Assembly (NCBI GenBank): GCA_015056575.1
Contig: SVGA01000002.1
Span: 62,001 to 126,000 of the forward strand
From: Butyrivibrio sp.
GTDB taxonomy: Bacteria > Bacillota > Clostridia > Lachnospirales > Lachnospiraceae
DNA length: 64,000 bases
Direction of reading: 5' to 3'
The notes under the pieces are model-generated. The model ran no database searches and was not told the DNA's origin. It saw only the letters and a list, made by a program, of their open reading frames with translations. Shown here piece after piece: positions 24,260 to 31,236 of the stretch. Every line of letters begins with the position of its first letter. The stretch's first letter is position 1. A program made the position numbers and the translations under genes.

Positions 24260-24653
24260 GTCCACCTCCGAATCTGTCCTTTATGTAGCACTCATGTGAG
24301 CAATACTTTCTGTTGGCATTCCCATAAACCGAGAATGGCTTTCCGCAGCCTGCACAGATATACTCATAATTGGCTTTTCTGTTTACCTTATCCAGATTCC
24401 TATTCCACCACGTCATTCTGCACTTGTCGTTACAGAACATCTTTGCTTTCCTCTTTGGATCCTGCTTTACAGGCATGCCACAGCACTTGCACAAAAGCTC
24501 ATCATCCTTTAACTTTGTCAGTACAACTATTCCCGTCCTGATGCAGAAGGTCTTTACTGTAGACTTCTTTATCCCGGTAGATGCACTTATCTGACCGTAA
24601 CTAAGTCCTCTCTCCCTAAGTTCCCTTATCTGTGTTTTTACTGTTTCTGTCAT
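24249..24653 (-). CDS. HTH and zinc-finger protein of the integration cassette
   Basis: 134 residues from the ATG at 24653, 8 bases after AAAGGAG. The N-terminal 45 residues are a sigma-70-region-4-like helix-turn-helix (IRELRERGLSYGQISASTGIKK in two helices, then VKTFCIRTG). Two cysteine clusters follow: CKCCGMPV with CNDKC, and CAGCGKPF with CSHEC, each able to hold a zinc. This is the first gene of the integration operon and may be a DNA-binding regulator or directionality factor for the two serine recombinases downstream. It overlaps the SHOCT-like gene. Confidence 0.75.
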   Translation of the reverse strand: MTETVKTQIRELRERGLSYGQISASTGIKKSTVKTFCIRTGIVVLTKLKDDELLCKCCGMPVKQDPKRKAKMFCNDKCRMTWWNRNLDKVNRKANYEYICAGCGKPFSVYGNANRKYCSHECYIKDRFGGGHDE

Positions 24654-24908
24654 AGTCACTTCTCCTTTCAGCGGCTATGTATCCGAAACGTTAAAAAATA
24701 AGGTTTTTTCAGAAAAAATTTTCAGCTCATAGTCGCTCGTGTATAAAGCGCCCGGAAAAAAGTCCAAATGAACATTAATTGGAAACTTTTTAATTTTCGT
24801 AGTGGTATATTCGGACAAGGCTTGGAGAAAGTGCAGTCTATATCTGGATTTATGGCAAAAAAAATAAGAGGCATCCTTTTGCAGATACCCCTTAGCCTTT
24901 CTTTTATG

Positions 24909-25391
24909 TTATTTTCTCTCAGCCCCACATGACGAACATGTCTGGTCGAAGGAGCGATTTGTCTTTCCACAATCCGGGCATACCCAGCTTCCTGCAGAAA
25001 CATTTTGATATGTATTCCCACTTGCCACAGCAGAAAGCTTGTTTAATGCTTCTGCTGAATTGAAGCCCGTAGATGTATATGACCCTGTCGTAGGATTTCC
25101 CTGTATATCTATTCCTAGATTGGCTGTATTATTGCTGATTACTTCTAGCCCTTCTAACACTTCAGATATAGCTATCAGTAAAGAGCCAGAAAAAACACTG
25201 GGTCCTAGTATTGCAAAGAATATACCTAAAGTTAAGCCCCAGTTCCTCTCATATTTTGTTCTGTAAAACGAACTAACATCAGTTCTGCCAACTTTAAACG
25301 CTACTATAATGGCAATTATAGCACCTAAAATAATGGTGGCCATACCTAACACAAAGAAATACTCTCTCACTCTACTGTCAAATCTACGCAT
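24909..25391 (-). CDS. Membrane protein with C-terminal zinc ribbon
   Basis: 160 residues from the ATG at 25391, 8 bases after AAGGAGG. There are two membrane helices (about residues 9-33 and 51-76), a Gly/Ser/Thr-rich linker and a C-terminal rubredoxin-like zinc ribbon, CPDCGKTNRSFDQTCSSCG. The zinc ribbon would face the cytosol if the N-terminus does. It is the first of a block of envelope proteins that sits between the integration and lysis modules of the prophage, a usual place for lysogenic-conversion genes. It is 33 bases downstream of another zinc-ribbon membrane protein in the same direction. The function is unknown. Confidence 0.7.
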   Translation of the reverse strand: MRRFDSRVREYFFVLGMATIILGAIIAIIVAFKVGRTDVSSFYRTKYERNWGLTLGIFFAILGPSVFSGSLLIAISEVLEGLEVISNNTANLGIDIQGNPTTGSYTSTGFNSAEALNKLSAVASGNTYQNVSAGSWVCPDCGKTNRSFDQTCSSCGAERK

Positions 25392-25424
25392 GATACAAAC
25401 CTCCTTTTCGCAAGTCAAAAGCTG

Positions 25425-26330
25425 TTATGTTTCCCATGTATTACCGCAATTATGACAAGTGTGCATAGTCCTATATCCTATTTTGTTTACGGTTCCTCCC
25501 CTAGTTGAAGAACTGCCAACATACTTCTTTCTCTTCCAACCAGATGCAAAGAGCTTTATTATAAGCCTTGGAATAAATGCAAATATCCAAAGCATAAGGT
25601 CGACTATCCACCACCACCATCCAATAAGAAGCCACCACAGACATCCATGGCCTTTCTCCTTGAATTTGTACGAAGTGTTCTGCCATGAGCTAGAGCCCAG
25701 ATTCTCCTGGAACACCTGTGACGTTGTGTTATGGCTACCGCACCTCGGACATCTTAATCCATTTCCATCTCTTCCATATCGCTCCTCTTCTTCTGCAGCA
25801 CGGTCTTCTTCATCCCATCTGTCATAGAGCTTTTGTACTTTCCATTCCCTATATTTATCCGGATCCTCCATTACATGACGGTAATTCTTGTTGCGTTTAT
25901 ACGCTGTATATGCACTTGGAGCAGCTAAGACCAAAAAGCCTATTACGAAGAGTAATACACTTCTCCCCAACAATCCTATGAGCATGACAATACCACCGGA
26001 AATCAGGTATTTCTTGTAATCATAGAATGTTCCATATGGCGCTGGCAATTCCACTTCATCTAAAAGCCTCTGATGCTCTCTTCTATCTATTTCTTCCTGA
26101 CGTTCTCTCCTCTTCTGACGTTCTATTCTATCCTGTTCGTCTTGGAAATCTTTTTGAGCCTGCAGTCTTGCCCTCTCCTGCTCATAGAGGTCTGTAGCAG
26201 TTGGGGCATTGCTAACCTCTCCACCAAGCACAATATCCATACCACAGCTGTTACAGGTGCACCTTTTCAGCTGTGAATTGACCATCATTGATGCTCCGCA
26301 TTTTGGACACTTAACCTCAGTAAACTCCAT
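25425..26330 (-). CDS. Membrane protein with several zinc ribbons
   Basis: 301 residues from the ATG at 26330, 5 bases after GGAGGG. It has an N-terminal zinc ribbon (CPKCGASMMV, then CTCNSCG), a charged coiled coil (about 48-95: YEQERARLQAQKDFQDEQD), and two membrane helices (about 110-145). A second ribbon half (CPRCGSHN) and a Trp-rich membrane segment (WWLLIGWWWW) follow, with a C-terminal CHNCGNTW. Repeated CxxC pairs on both sides of the membrane segments suggest metal-dependent oligomers or a redox-sensing envelope protein. It probably shares a transcript with the protein at 24909. I do not recognise a family with known function. Confidence 0.7.
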   Translation of the reverse strand: MEFTEVKCPKCGASMMVNSQLKRCTCNSCGMDIVLGGEVSNAPTATDLYEQERARLQAQKDFQDEQDRIERQKRRERQEEIDRREHQRLLDEVELPAPYGTFYDYKKYLISGGIVMLIGLLGRSVLLFVIGFLVLAAPSAYTAYKRNKNYRHVMEDPDKYREWKVQKLYDRWDEEDRAAEEEERYGRDGNGLRCPRCGSHNTTSQVFQENLGSSSWQNTSYKFKEKGHGCLWWLLIGWWWWIVDLMLWIFAFIPRLIIKLFASGWKRKKYVGSSSTRGGTVNKIGYRTMHTCHNCGNTWET

Positions 26331-26423
26331 AAAAGCCCTCCAGGGATAATCAAAACGACATCGTGCGACATTTATATTATAAACCATATATTGACAACAT
26401 GATGATTAAATAACGATAAATTA

Positions 26424-26627
26424 TCAGTCGATAGCCCTTGCTCTTCCTACCACCCTCTCAAGCATCAATATGATTACATGTGTCAATGAAACAAACATCC
26501 CTATCCATGCAGAAACCAAGAAAACACAACCTATAGCACCTGCCAAAAACGATAACGAATGCAGTAGGCAGAATCCGCAAGCATCATATAAAGCTAAAAG
26601 AATAAAAATATGCACTACTCGTTTCAA
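26424..26627 (-). CDS. Small two-helix membrane protein
   Basis: 67 residues, started by TTG at 26627, 7 bases after GGAGGG; no ATG fits. Two hydrophobic stretches (about 5-35 and 37-58) with a short basic tail (ERVVGRARAID) indicate a hairpin membrane protein. It is tightly linked to the 107-residue gene upstream, 14 bases away. The size would suit an immunity, superinfection-exclusion or holin-like protein, and the position among conversion genes favours the second; nothing decides it. Confidence 0.5.
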   Translation of the reverse strand: MKRVVHIFILLALYDACGFCLLHSLSFLAGAIGCVFLVSAWIGMFVSLTHVIILMLERVVGRARAID

Positions 26628-26641
26628 CTAATTGCCCTCCC

Positions 26642-26965
26642 TCATATTGCCATCAGAAGTTCACGGTTTGACACCTTGGTAATCTTATTCCTGAGTTTCA
26701 GCTTTTTCTTCTGATATCTGTCATGGCTCATTATCTCTGAAACCGCAGGAGCAATATCCTGGTCTTCGTAGCAAAAATGAACGTGATATGACCTTCCATC
26801 ATGACTATGGTAAAGAACTAGTCCAGGGTAACCCTCTTTATCAAATTTCTTCATAATCCAACAGTGTTTAGTCTCCGGGCTCATCACTTCAACACTATCG
26901 TGTTCCATATTCAAAACATCAAAATAACCAACGTTCAATAAGAACTCATCAAACTCTGTAAACAT
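26642..26965 (-). CDS. Hypothetical protein, paralogue of the gene at 13105
   Basis: A 107-residue soluble protein sharing its core with the 100-residue protein at 13105-13407: GYF near the start, EVMSPETKHCWIM against EVQSKNTGHYWVIM, and a C-terminal EIMSHDRY against EIICHDDY. This copy has more histidines (YHSHDGRSYHVHF). Both lie in mobile DNA, so the family is probably carried by phages and islands. Its leader contains two perfect tandem hairpins (26999-27042), implying control at the RNA level. It precedes the small membrane protein at 26424 and may be its partner. Confidence 0.6.
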   Translation of the reverse strand: MFTEFDEFLLNVGYFDVLNMEHDSVEVMSPETKHCWIMKKFDKEGYPGLVLYHSHDGRSYHVHFCYEDQDIAPAVSEIMSHDRYQKKKLKLRNKITKVSNRELLMAI

Positions 26966-26998
26966 ATTTGACTCCTAGTAAAAACCATTAGTGGGTAA

Positions 26999-27042
26999 CA
27001 ATTATTCCTGATTGGAATAATTGCAGCTTAGAAATAAGCTGC
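26999..27042 (-). promoter_or_regulatory. Two tandem perfect hairpins in the leader of the 107-residue gene
   Basis: CAATTATTCC/GGAATAATTG (10-bp arms, 5-base loop, 26999-27023) and GCAGCTTA/TAAGCTGC (8-bp arms, GAAA loop, 27023-27042) stand side by side about 35 bases upstream of the ATG at 26965. Neither is followed by a strong T-run on the minus strand. They could be operators, since both are palindromic, or attenuator stems in the transcript. Confidence 0.5.
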
Positions 27043-27139
27043 GAGGGATAATATATCAGAAAGACTTTTGATTGTAAATAGAAAAACGAAAAAAAATAAT
27101 GTTTCACATAATTGCCTATTTGTTTGAAATAAAAGAACA

Positions 27140-27166
27140 AGGGCGTGATTGATACAACCACGCCCT
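27140..27166 (-). terminator. Terminator of the lipoprotein gene at 27194
   Basis: Perfect 8-bp arms AGGGCGTG/CACGCCCT with an 11-base loop. On the minus strand it is followed by TGTTCTTTTATT. It lies 28 bases past the stop codon. Confidence 0.7.
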
Positions 27167-27193
27167 CTGATATCTTTTCTCAATATAGATTTA

Positions 27194-27838
27194 TCAATTG
27201 GATCCCATATTCTTTGAATCAGCGCTCTGAATCACCTGCCCAGATGCTTCATTCACAAAGTCCACATGTATATTATCCACTTTATTTCCGGCAAAAGCAT
27301 TATACATGCCCCCATACATATAAAATGCCAAAGTAGACATTGATTCCATCAATCCCAATTCTGTACTTTTAGTAGTAATCGTAAAGTTTGTATAATCGTC
27401 ATTTGCCTCAACACTAACAATATTCGGATAATCCTCTGAGCCAACCATTTCACTCATCTGTGTATCGATGGTTTCCTTTATCTTGGCAACCAATTCCTTA
27501 TGCTGTGTCTTAGTCATTTTATATGTCACACTTCCATCAGAATTGAGAGTTCCTGAGACATAACCATTTTCCTTGACACTTTTATCAATATCTTCCTGTG
27601 TTGTTTCACCTATAAAGCTGCTAGGAACAGTTATCTCGACAGTAAGAAGGTTCTCATCTACTTCAATGGACTGTGTTTTCTCTTCTTCATTTGAAGACTT
27701 CACATCTTCAGCAGCTGATTTATCATCACTTAATGCAGTACTTTTGTTATCATCTTCTGATACAGTATTATTCTTTCCACATGCGCAGACTAGAATCATT
27801 AATACAACTAACAAAGATGCCACCACTCTTTTAGACAT
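27194..27838 (-). CDS. Lipoprotein 1 of the conversion block
   Basis: A 214-residue lipoprotein: signal peptide MSKRVVASLLVVLMILVCAC with the lipobox cysteine at position 20, then an acidic Ser/Asp/Glu-rich linker to about residue 60. The folded part (65-214) alternates strands and helices (VEITVPSSFIGETTQED, VTYKMTKTQHKEL, YTNFTITTKSTELG) and resembles small secreted DUF domains of Clostridia. The mature protein would be anchored outside the cytoplasmic membrane. It begins 8 bases after AAAGGAG and ends at its own terminator. In this place between prophage integration and lysis genes it is a candidate for surface change or superinfection exclusion. Confidence 0.75.
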   Translation of the reverse strand: MSKRVVASLLVVLMILVCACGKNNTVSEDDNKSTALSDDKSAAEDVKSSNEEEKTQSIEVDENLLTVEITVPSSFIGETTQEDIDKSVKENGYVSGTLNSDGSVTYKMTKTQHKELVAKIKETIDTQMSEMVGSEDYPNIVSVEANDDYTNFTITTKSTELGLMESMSTLAFYMYGGMYNAFAGNKVDNIHVDFVNEASGQVIQSADSKNMGSN

Positions 27839-27904
27839 ATGCTCATCTCCTTTTCACAACGCATATAATTCCTATATTTTTGTAGAACACTATATTTCAA
27901 AACA

Positions 27905-28663
27905 TTATTCTGGAAGTTCAAAAACTGTTATGTAGTAATAATATCTTCTTTCTTGATCTTCATACCAATCATAATCAGCAGGTATTGCCCCAAATGTCTC
28001 TTCTGTTCCATAGGACATCATGCCTATATATTTGATATTACTGGAAGGCAACTTCAATGTGACATCTTTCTCTTCCCCATAACCAATTGTGTAATCCTTA
28101 TCAGCGGATAACCATTCACTTGATACACTTATTGCCATTGGCGATTCATCATAGAAAAACCACAGATAACCATTAACAGCTTCATAAATATCACTAAACT
28201 TAACCACTTTGATTGGTTCTGATCCGTTAAAAACATCGTCTACACCAATTGTAAAAACTACTTCATTATCCTTTTTTTCTTTCAAAGTGATGTGAATAGC
28301 ATAATAGCACATTGTGGGAACAGCTTTAGTAACCAAATCCATACGCTCACCCACAGACAATACATTAAATCTGGATCCATACCTTTCTTTTGCTGATGGT
28401 GCATATGTTGGCATCAGTTTAGATTTTTCTGGTTCCTCCTCAACTTCCTGGACTTCTTCAACTATTTCTGTAGTTGCACTTTCCTCAGCCAAATTGTCAG
28501 AATCCGTGTCAGTAGTAGGCTCTTCAGTAACGCTCGCCTCTACACTAGCGTCAACAGTAACATCTGAATTAGCAGATTCTTGAGATTCGCCTGTTGATGC
28601 TACTCCACAAGCTGAAGTAAGAACTGTTATCAACACAAGTGCAATAGCAATATTACGTTTCAT
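27905..28663 (-). CDS. Lipoprotein 2 of the conversion block
   Basis: 252 residues from the ATG at 28663, 5 bases after GGAGG; an upstream start lacks a signal. The signal peptide MKRNIAIALVLITVLTSAC has the lipobox Cys at 19. A long Thr/Ser/Glu/Val-rich linker (about 22-80) separates it from a strand-rich domain (85-252) with FNVLSVGERMDLV, VKFSDIYEAVNGYLWFFYD and a C-terminal RRYYYYITVFELPE. It is exported and membrane-anchored. It is divergent from the third lipoprotein at 28844 across a 180-bp promoter region, and 66 bases upstream of lipoprotein 1, so 1 and 2 may be cotranscribed. Confidence 0.75.
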   Translation of the reverse strand: MKRNIAIALVLITVLTSACGVASTGESQESANSDVTVDASVEASVTEEPTTDTDSDNLAEESATTEIVEEVQEVEEEPEKSKLMPTYAPSAKERYGSRFNVLSVGERMDLVTKAVPTMCYYAIHITLKEKKDNEVVFTIGVDDVFNGSEPIKVVKFSDIYEAVNGYLWFFYDESPMAISVSSEWLSADKDYTIGYGEEKDVTLKLPSSNIKYIGMMSYGTEETFGAIPADYDWYEDQERRYYYYITVFELPE

Positions 28664-28843
28664 ATCAACCTCCATATTGTATGTCATCACGTATATTGTA
28701 GTATATAATCACGTTAACATTGCTCGTGTTATACAAATTTAATTACTTTTTAATAATTTATCAATTTTGTGATGATATACTATGGATAGTTAATAAATTA
28801 GCGTAATCTCATGGTATTTGGATTCTTTAACAAGGAGGTTTTG

Positions 28844-30001
28844 ATGAGAAAGCAAATATCTGCTATTTTAGCTATTTCTATTTTTTCTTTTATGCTGATT
28901 GGTTGCGGTCATCAGCATACTTTTGATTCTGGAAAAGTAACTACCCCGGCAACGTGTACTACTGAAGGCGAAAAAACCTTTACTTGTACAGAGTGTGGTA
29001 AAACAAAAACTGAATCTATCCCCTTAACCGATCATAAATACAAAAAAGATAAAGTCATCAAAGAAGCCACTTGTACTGAAGAAGGCGAGCAACAAATGGT
29101 TTGTTCAGAATGTGGTGCAACAACTACTGAGCCCATAAAAACTATCGCTCACGACTATGAAGAAACAGTAGTAAAAGAAGCAACCTTCACCGAAGAAGGC
29201 GAGAAAAAATATACCTGCAAAGTATGCGGCGATTCTTATACAGAAGCAATTCCAGTCAGAGATGAAGAAGTTGTCGTAACTGTTATAGAAAAAACAAACC
29301 TTGCAAAGAATTATAAACAGAATAGGTATAGCGACCGAGTAGAAATGACATTCCGTCTTGAAAACATGACAGATAGAGATATAAAAGGCGTCCAGGGTAC
29401 TCTCACTATATCAGATATGTTCGGTGTTGAAATCATGTCCTCCGGATGCGATTTCACTGGAAATGTAATTCCAGCCAATAGTTCTATCGATGTTTCAGGA
29501 TTAGGCTTTGATATCAATGAATTTCTTGACTATCATGTTAAGCTTTATAATACCGCCCTTGAAGATTTAATATTCAGCTATGATATCAGTAATGTTATTT
29601 ATGCTGATGGCAGCGCAAAAAGCGGTTCAACTGCCTCGCAATCAGAAACGAAATCTGATGAGGTTGAAATTATAGTTACTGATAAAAAGAGCCTAGGAGA
29701 AAACTACAGCGCAGGTCGCTACTCTCCTAGAGTAGAAATGACATTCCAGATAAAAAACAATACAGATAAGGATATAAAAGGAATTCAAGGTGTTCTGACA
29801 ATAATGGATCTGTTCGGTGATGAGATTCAATCCCTAAACTGCGACTTTACAGGAATAACTGTACCCGCAGGAGGCACCGCCGAAAAATCCGGTCTTGGAT
29901 TTGATGTCAATCAATTCATGGACGATGATGTAAAAGTCTATAATGAAGAGTTTGAAGATTTGAAATTCAGTTATGAAGTAACATCAATTGTATATAAATA
30001 A
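28844..30001 (+). CDS. Lipoprotein 3 with triple cysteine repeat and duplicated domain
   Basis: 385 residues from the ATG at 28844, 5 bases after AAGGAGG. The signal peptide MRKQISAILAISIFSFMLIGC has the lipobox Cys at 21. Three tandem units of about 35 residues follow, each with A-T-C/F-T-x-E-G-E-x-x-x-x-C-x-x-C-G and a TEPI/TESI/TEAI end, a pattern seen in Clostridial surface proteins. The third unit has lost the first Cys. Then a domain of about 110 residues occurs twice: RYSDRVEMTFRLENMTDRDIKG and RYSPRVEMTFQIKNNTDKDIKG (each split at the Phe) are clearly paired. It is the only plus-strand gene of the prophage block and ends at a terminator. Confidence 0.8.
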   Translation: MRKQISAILAISIFSFMLIGCGHQHTFDSGKVTTPATCTTEGEKTFTCTECGKTKTESIPLTDHKYKKDKVIKEATCTEEGEQQMVCSECGATTTEPIKTIAHDYEETVVKEATFTEEGEKKYTCKVCGDSYTEAIPVRDEEVVVTVIEKTNLAKNYKQNRYSDRVEMTFRLENMTDRDIKGVQGTLTISDMFGVEIMSSGCDFTGNVIPANSSIDVSGLGFDINEFLDYHVKLYNTALEDLIFSYDISNVIYADGSAKSGSTASQSETKSDEVEIIVTDKKSLGENYSAGRYSPRVEMTFQIKNNTDKDIKGIQGVLTIMDLFGDEIQSLNCDFTGITVPAGGTAEKSGLGFDVNQFMDDDVKVYNEEFEDLKFSYEVTSIVYK

Positions 30002-30007
30002 AATGAG

Positions 30008-30031
30008 AGAGGCTAGGTTATCCTAGCCTCT
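30008..30031 (+). terminator. Terminator of lipoprotein 3
   Basis: Perfect 10-bp arms AGAGGCTAGG/CCTAGCCTCT with a TTAT loop, followed by TTTTCC on the plus strand. It overlaps the last codons of the endolysin gene coming from the other side, so the two convergent units share it. Confidence 0.8.
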
Positions 30032-30773
30032 TTTCCACATATTCTTTACCACCATACCTCATAGCTACATATCCATCTGCAGTTCTGCCCCAGATTTCAT
30101 CCTTGGATTTTTCTATAATCTCCAATACCTCAATGATCCTTCCTTTTCTATACACCGCTTTACCAAGAAGATTTCCTTGAGCTGAAACACAGTCTTTCGC
30201 AGATTTCTGTGCATAGTTTGTACCTGCTCCTTCTCTTACTTTTATAGCAGTTGCTGTGACAACGTAAGTTCCAGGATGGAATTCCGTACGCCCCTTTTCT
30301 GCACCAATGGCTCTGTTATCGTATTCTGTAAGGTTGTACCTTCGGATCTTATCCTTAAGGTTCTCTGAATACTTAAGTGCTGTAGCCCATCCGTCCTGAC
30401 GGATAAGGTCGCAGGCCTTTCCAAAATCTGTCACTCCCCTAAGATTCTGGTATCTCTTGTATTGGAGAAATTGATAATAACCCTTTATCCCTTCAGCTAC
30501 GGATGGATACTTTCTGAACCTTGCAGCGATGGTAATGTAGCTTCCATCCCTCTTCTGCTCCTTGGTCTTATACTCCTTAAAATCACAGCCACAGTCCTTT
30601 GACCACTTCATCCCAAAGTAGTTATGACAGTCTCTTGAAAGACCACTCTTTCCCCAATTTGACTCGATGATAGCCTGTGCAATCGTCAGAGACGGCAAAA
30701 TGCCGTAGTCACTGTAAAAGCTGACTGCGGCATTCCCGATCATTTCTATGAAGTTCTTCTGCTCTATAGTCAT
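30018..30773 (-). CDS. Phage endolysin, glucosaminidase with SH3-like domain
   Basis: 251 residues. Residues about 5-145 are a glycoside hydrolase family 73 mannosyl-glycoprotein endo-beta-N-acetylglucosaminidase domain: ILPSLTIAQAIIESNWGKSGL with the catalytic Glu, then CHNYFGMKW and ITIAARFRKYPSVAEGIKGYYQFL. The C-terminal 75 residues (VTATAIKVREGAGTNYAQ to GYVAMRYGG) form a bacterial SH3 domain for cell-wall binding. There is no signal peptide, so it needs the holin encoded immediately upstream, whose stop overlaps its start. It hydrolyses peptidoglycan at the end of infection. Confidence 0.9.
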   Translation of the reverse strand: MTIEQKNFIEMIGNAAVSFYSDYGILPSLTIAQAIIESNWGKSGLSRDCHNYFGMKWSKDCGCDFKEYKTKEQKRDGSYITIAARFRKYPSVAEGIKGYYQFLQYKRYQNLRGVTDFGKACDLIRQDGWATALKYSENLKDKIRRYNLTEYDNRAIGAEKGRTEFHPGTYVVTATAIKVREGAGTNYAQKSAKDCVSAQGNLLGKAVYRKGRIIEVLEIIEKSKDEIWGRTADGYVAMRYGGKEYVEKRLG

Positions 30774-31174
30774 TCGTCCTCCTTGCCATCTATCTGCTTA
30801 AGGACCTCAATGAGCTTCTTAGGAATAGGAAGGTCTAACCTTGCAGAATTCTCAACGATAGAGATTCCCTCATTAGACAGATAGAAGAAAATAACAGCAG
30901 TTCTGAGGATTGCTCCTGTCTTAAGGATCTCGGTATCGATAATGTTACCGATTCCCACCAGAAGGAAGATTATGACCTTTCTGGCAATCCCCTTGAATCC
31001 GACCTCGCTTGAAAGCTCCCTTGTATAGATAGCTGCAAGCACTCCTGTGATGTAGTCCACCACCACAAATGCAATCAGCGCATACAAAAAACCATCAAGT
31101 CCCCCAAACAACCAGCCCATAACACCTCCAATCCCAGTAATGACGTACTGACCTGTAGTTACAACATTTTTCAT
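30770..31174 (-). CDS. Phage holin (toxin-secretion/lysis family)
   Basis: 134 residues with membrane segments at about 10-50 (with the family signature ALIAFVVVDYITGVLAAI), 65-83 and 88-105, and a charged C-terminal tail (LIEVLKQIDGKEDE). The D-Y-[IL]-[TL]-G motif in the second helix is typical of the phage holin / TcdE-like family in Clostridia. It makes lesions in the inner membrane that release the endolysin, whose gene overlaps it by 4 bases. It begins the lysis module directly after the tail-fibre gene and its terminator. Confidence 0.9.
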   Translation of the reverse strand: MKNVVTTGQYVITGIGGVMGWLFGGLDGFLYALIAFVVVDYITGVLAAIYTRELSSEVGFKGIARKVIIFLLVGIGNIIDTEILKTGAILRTAVIFFYLSNEGISIVENSARLDLPIPKKLIEVLKQIDGKEDE

Positions 31175-31211
31175 ACAACACTTCCTCGCTTTCTTAATTT
31201 GTGCATATTAA

Positions 31212-31236
31212 AAGCGGTAGCACAGTGCCACCGCTT
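31212..31236 (-). terminator. Terminator between tail and lysis modules
   Basis: Arms GCGGTAGCAC/GTGCCACCGC pair with one mismatch, extended by AA/TT, around a single-base loop. On the minus strand the stem is followed by TTTTAATATG. It overlaps the last bases of the tail-fibre gene. Confidence 0.65.

Noticed and set aside
24722..25021. 99-codon minus-strand frame ending RALYTRATMS, as a recombinase remnant
   Set aside because: Only about ten residues recall a serine-recombinase start, and the first two thirds overlap a real zinc-ribbon gene. A remnant cannot be supported.
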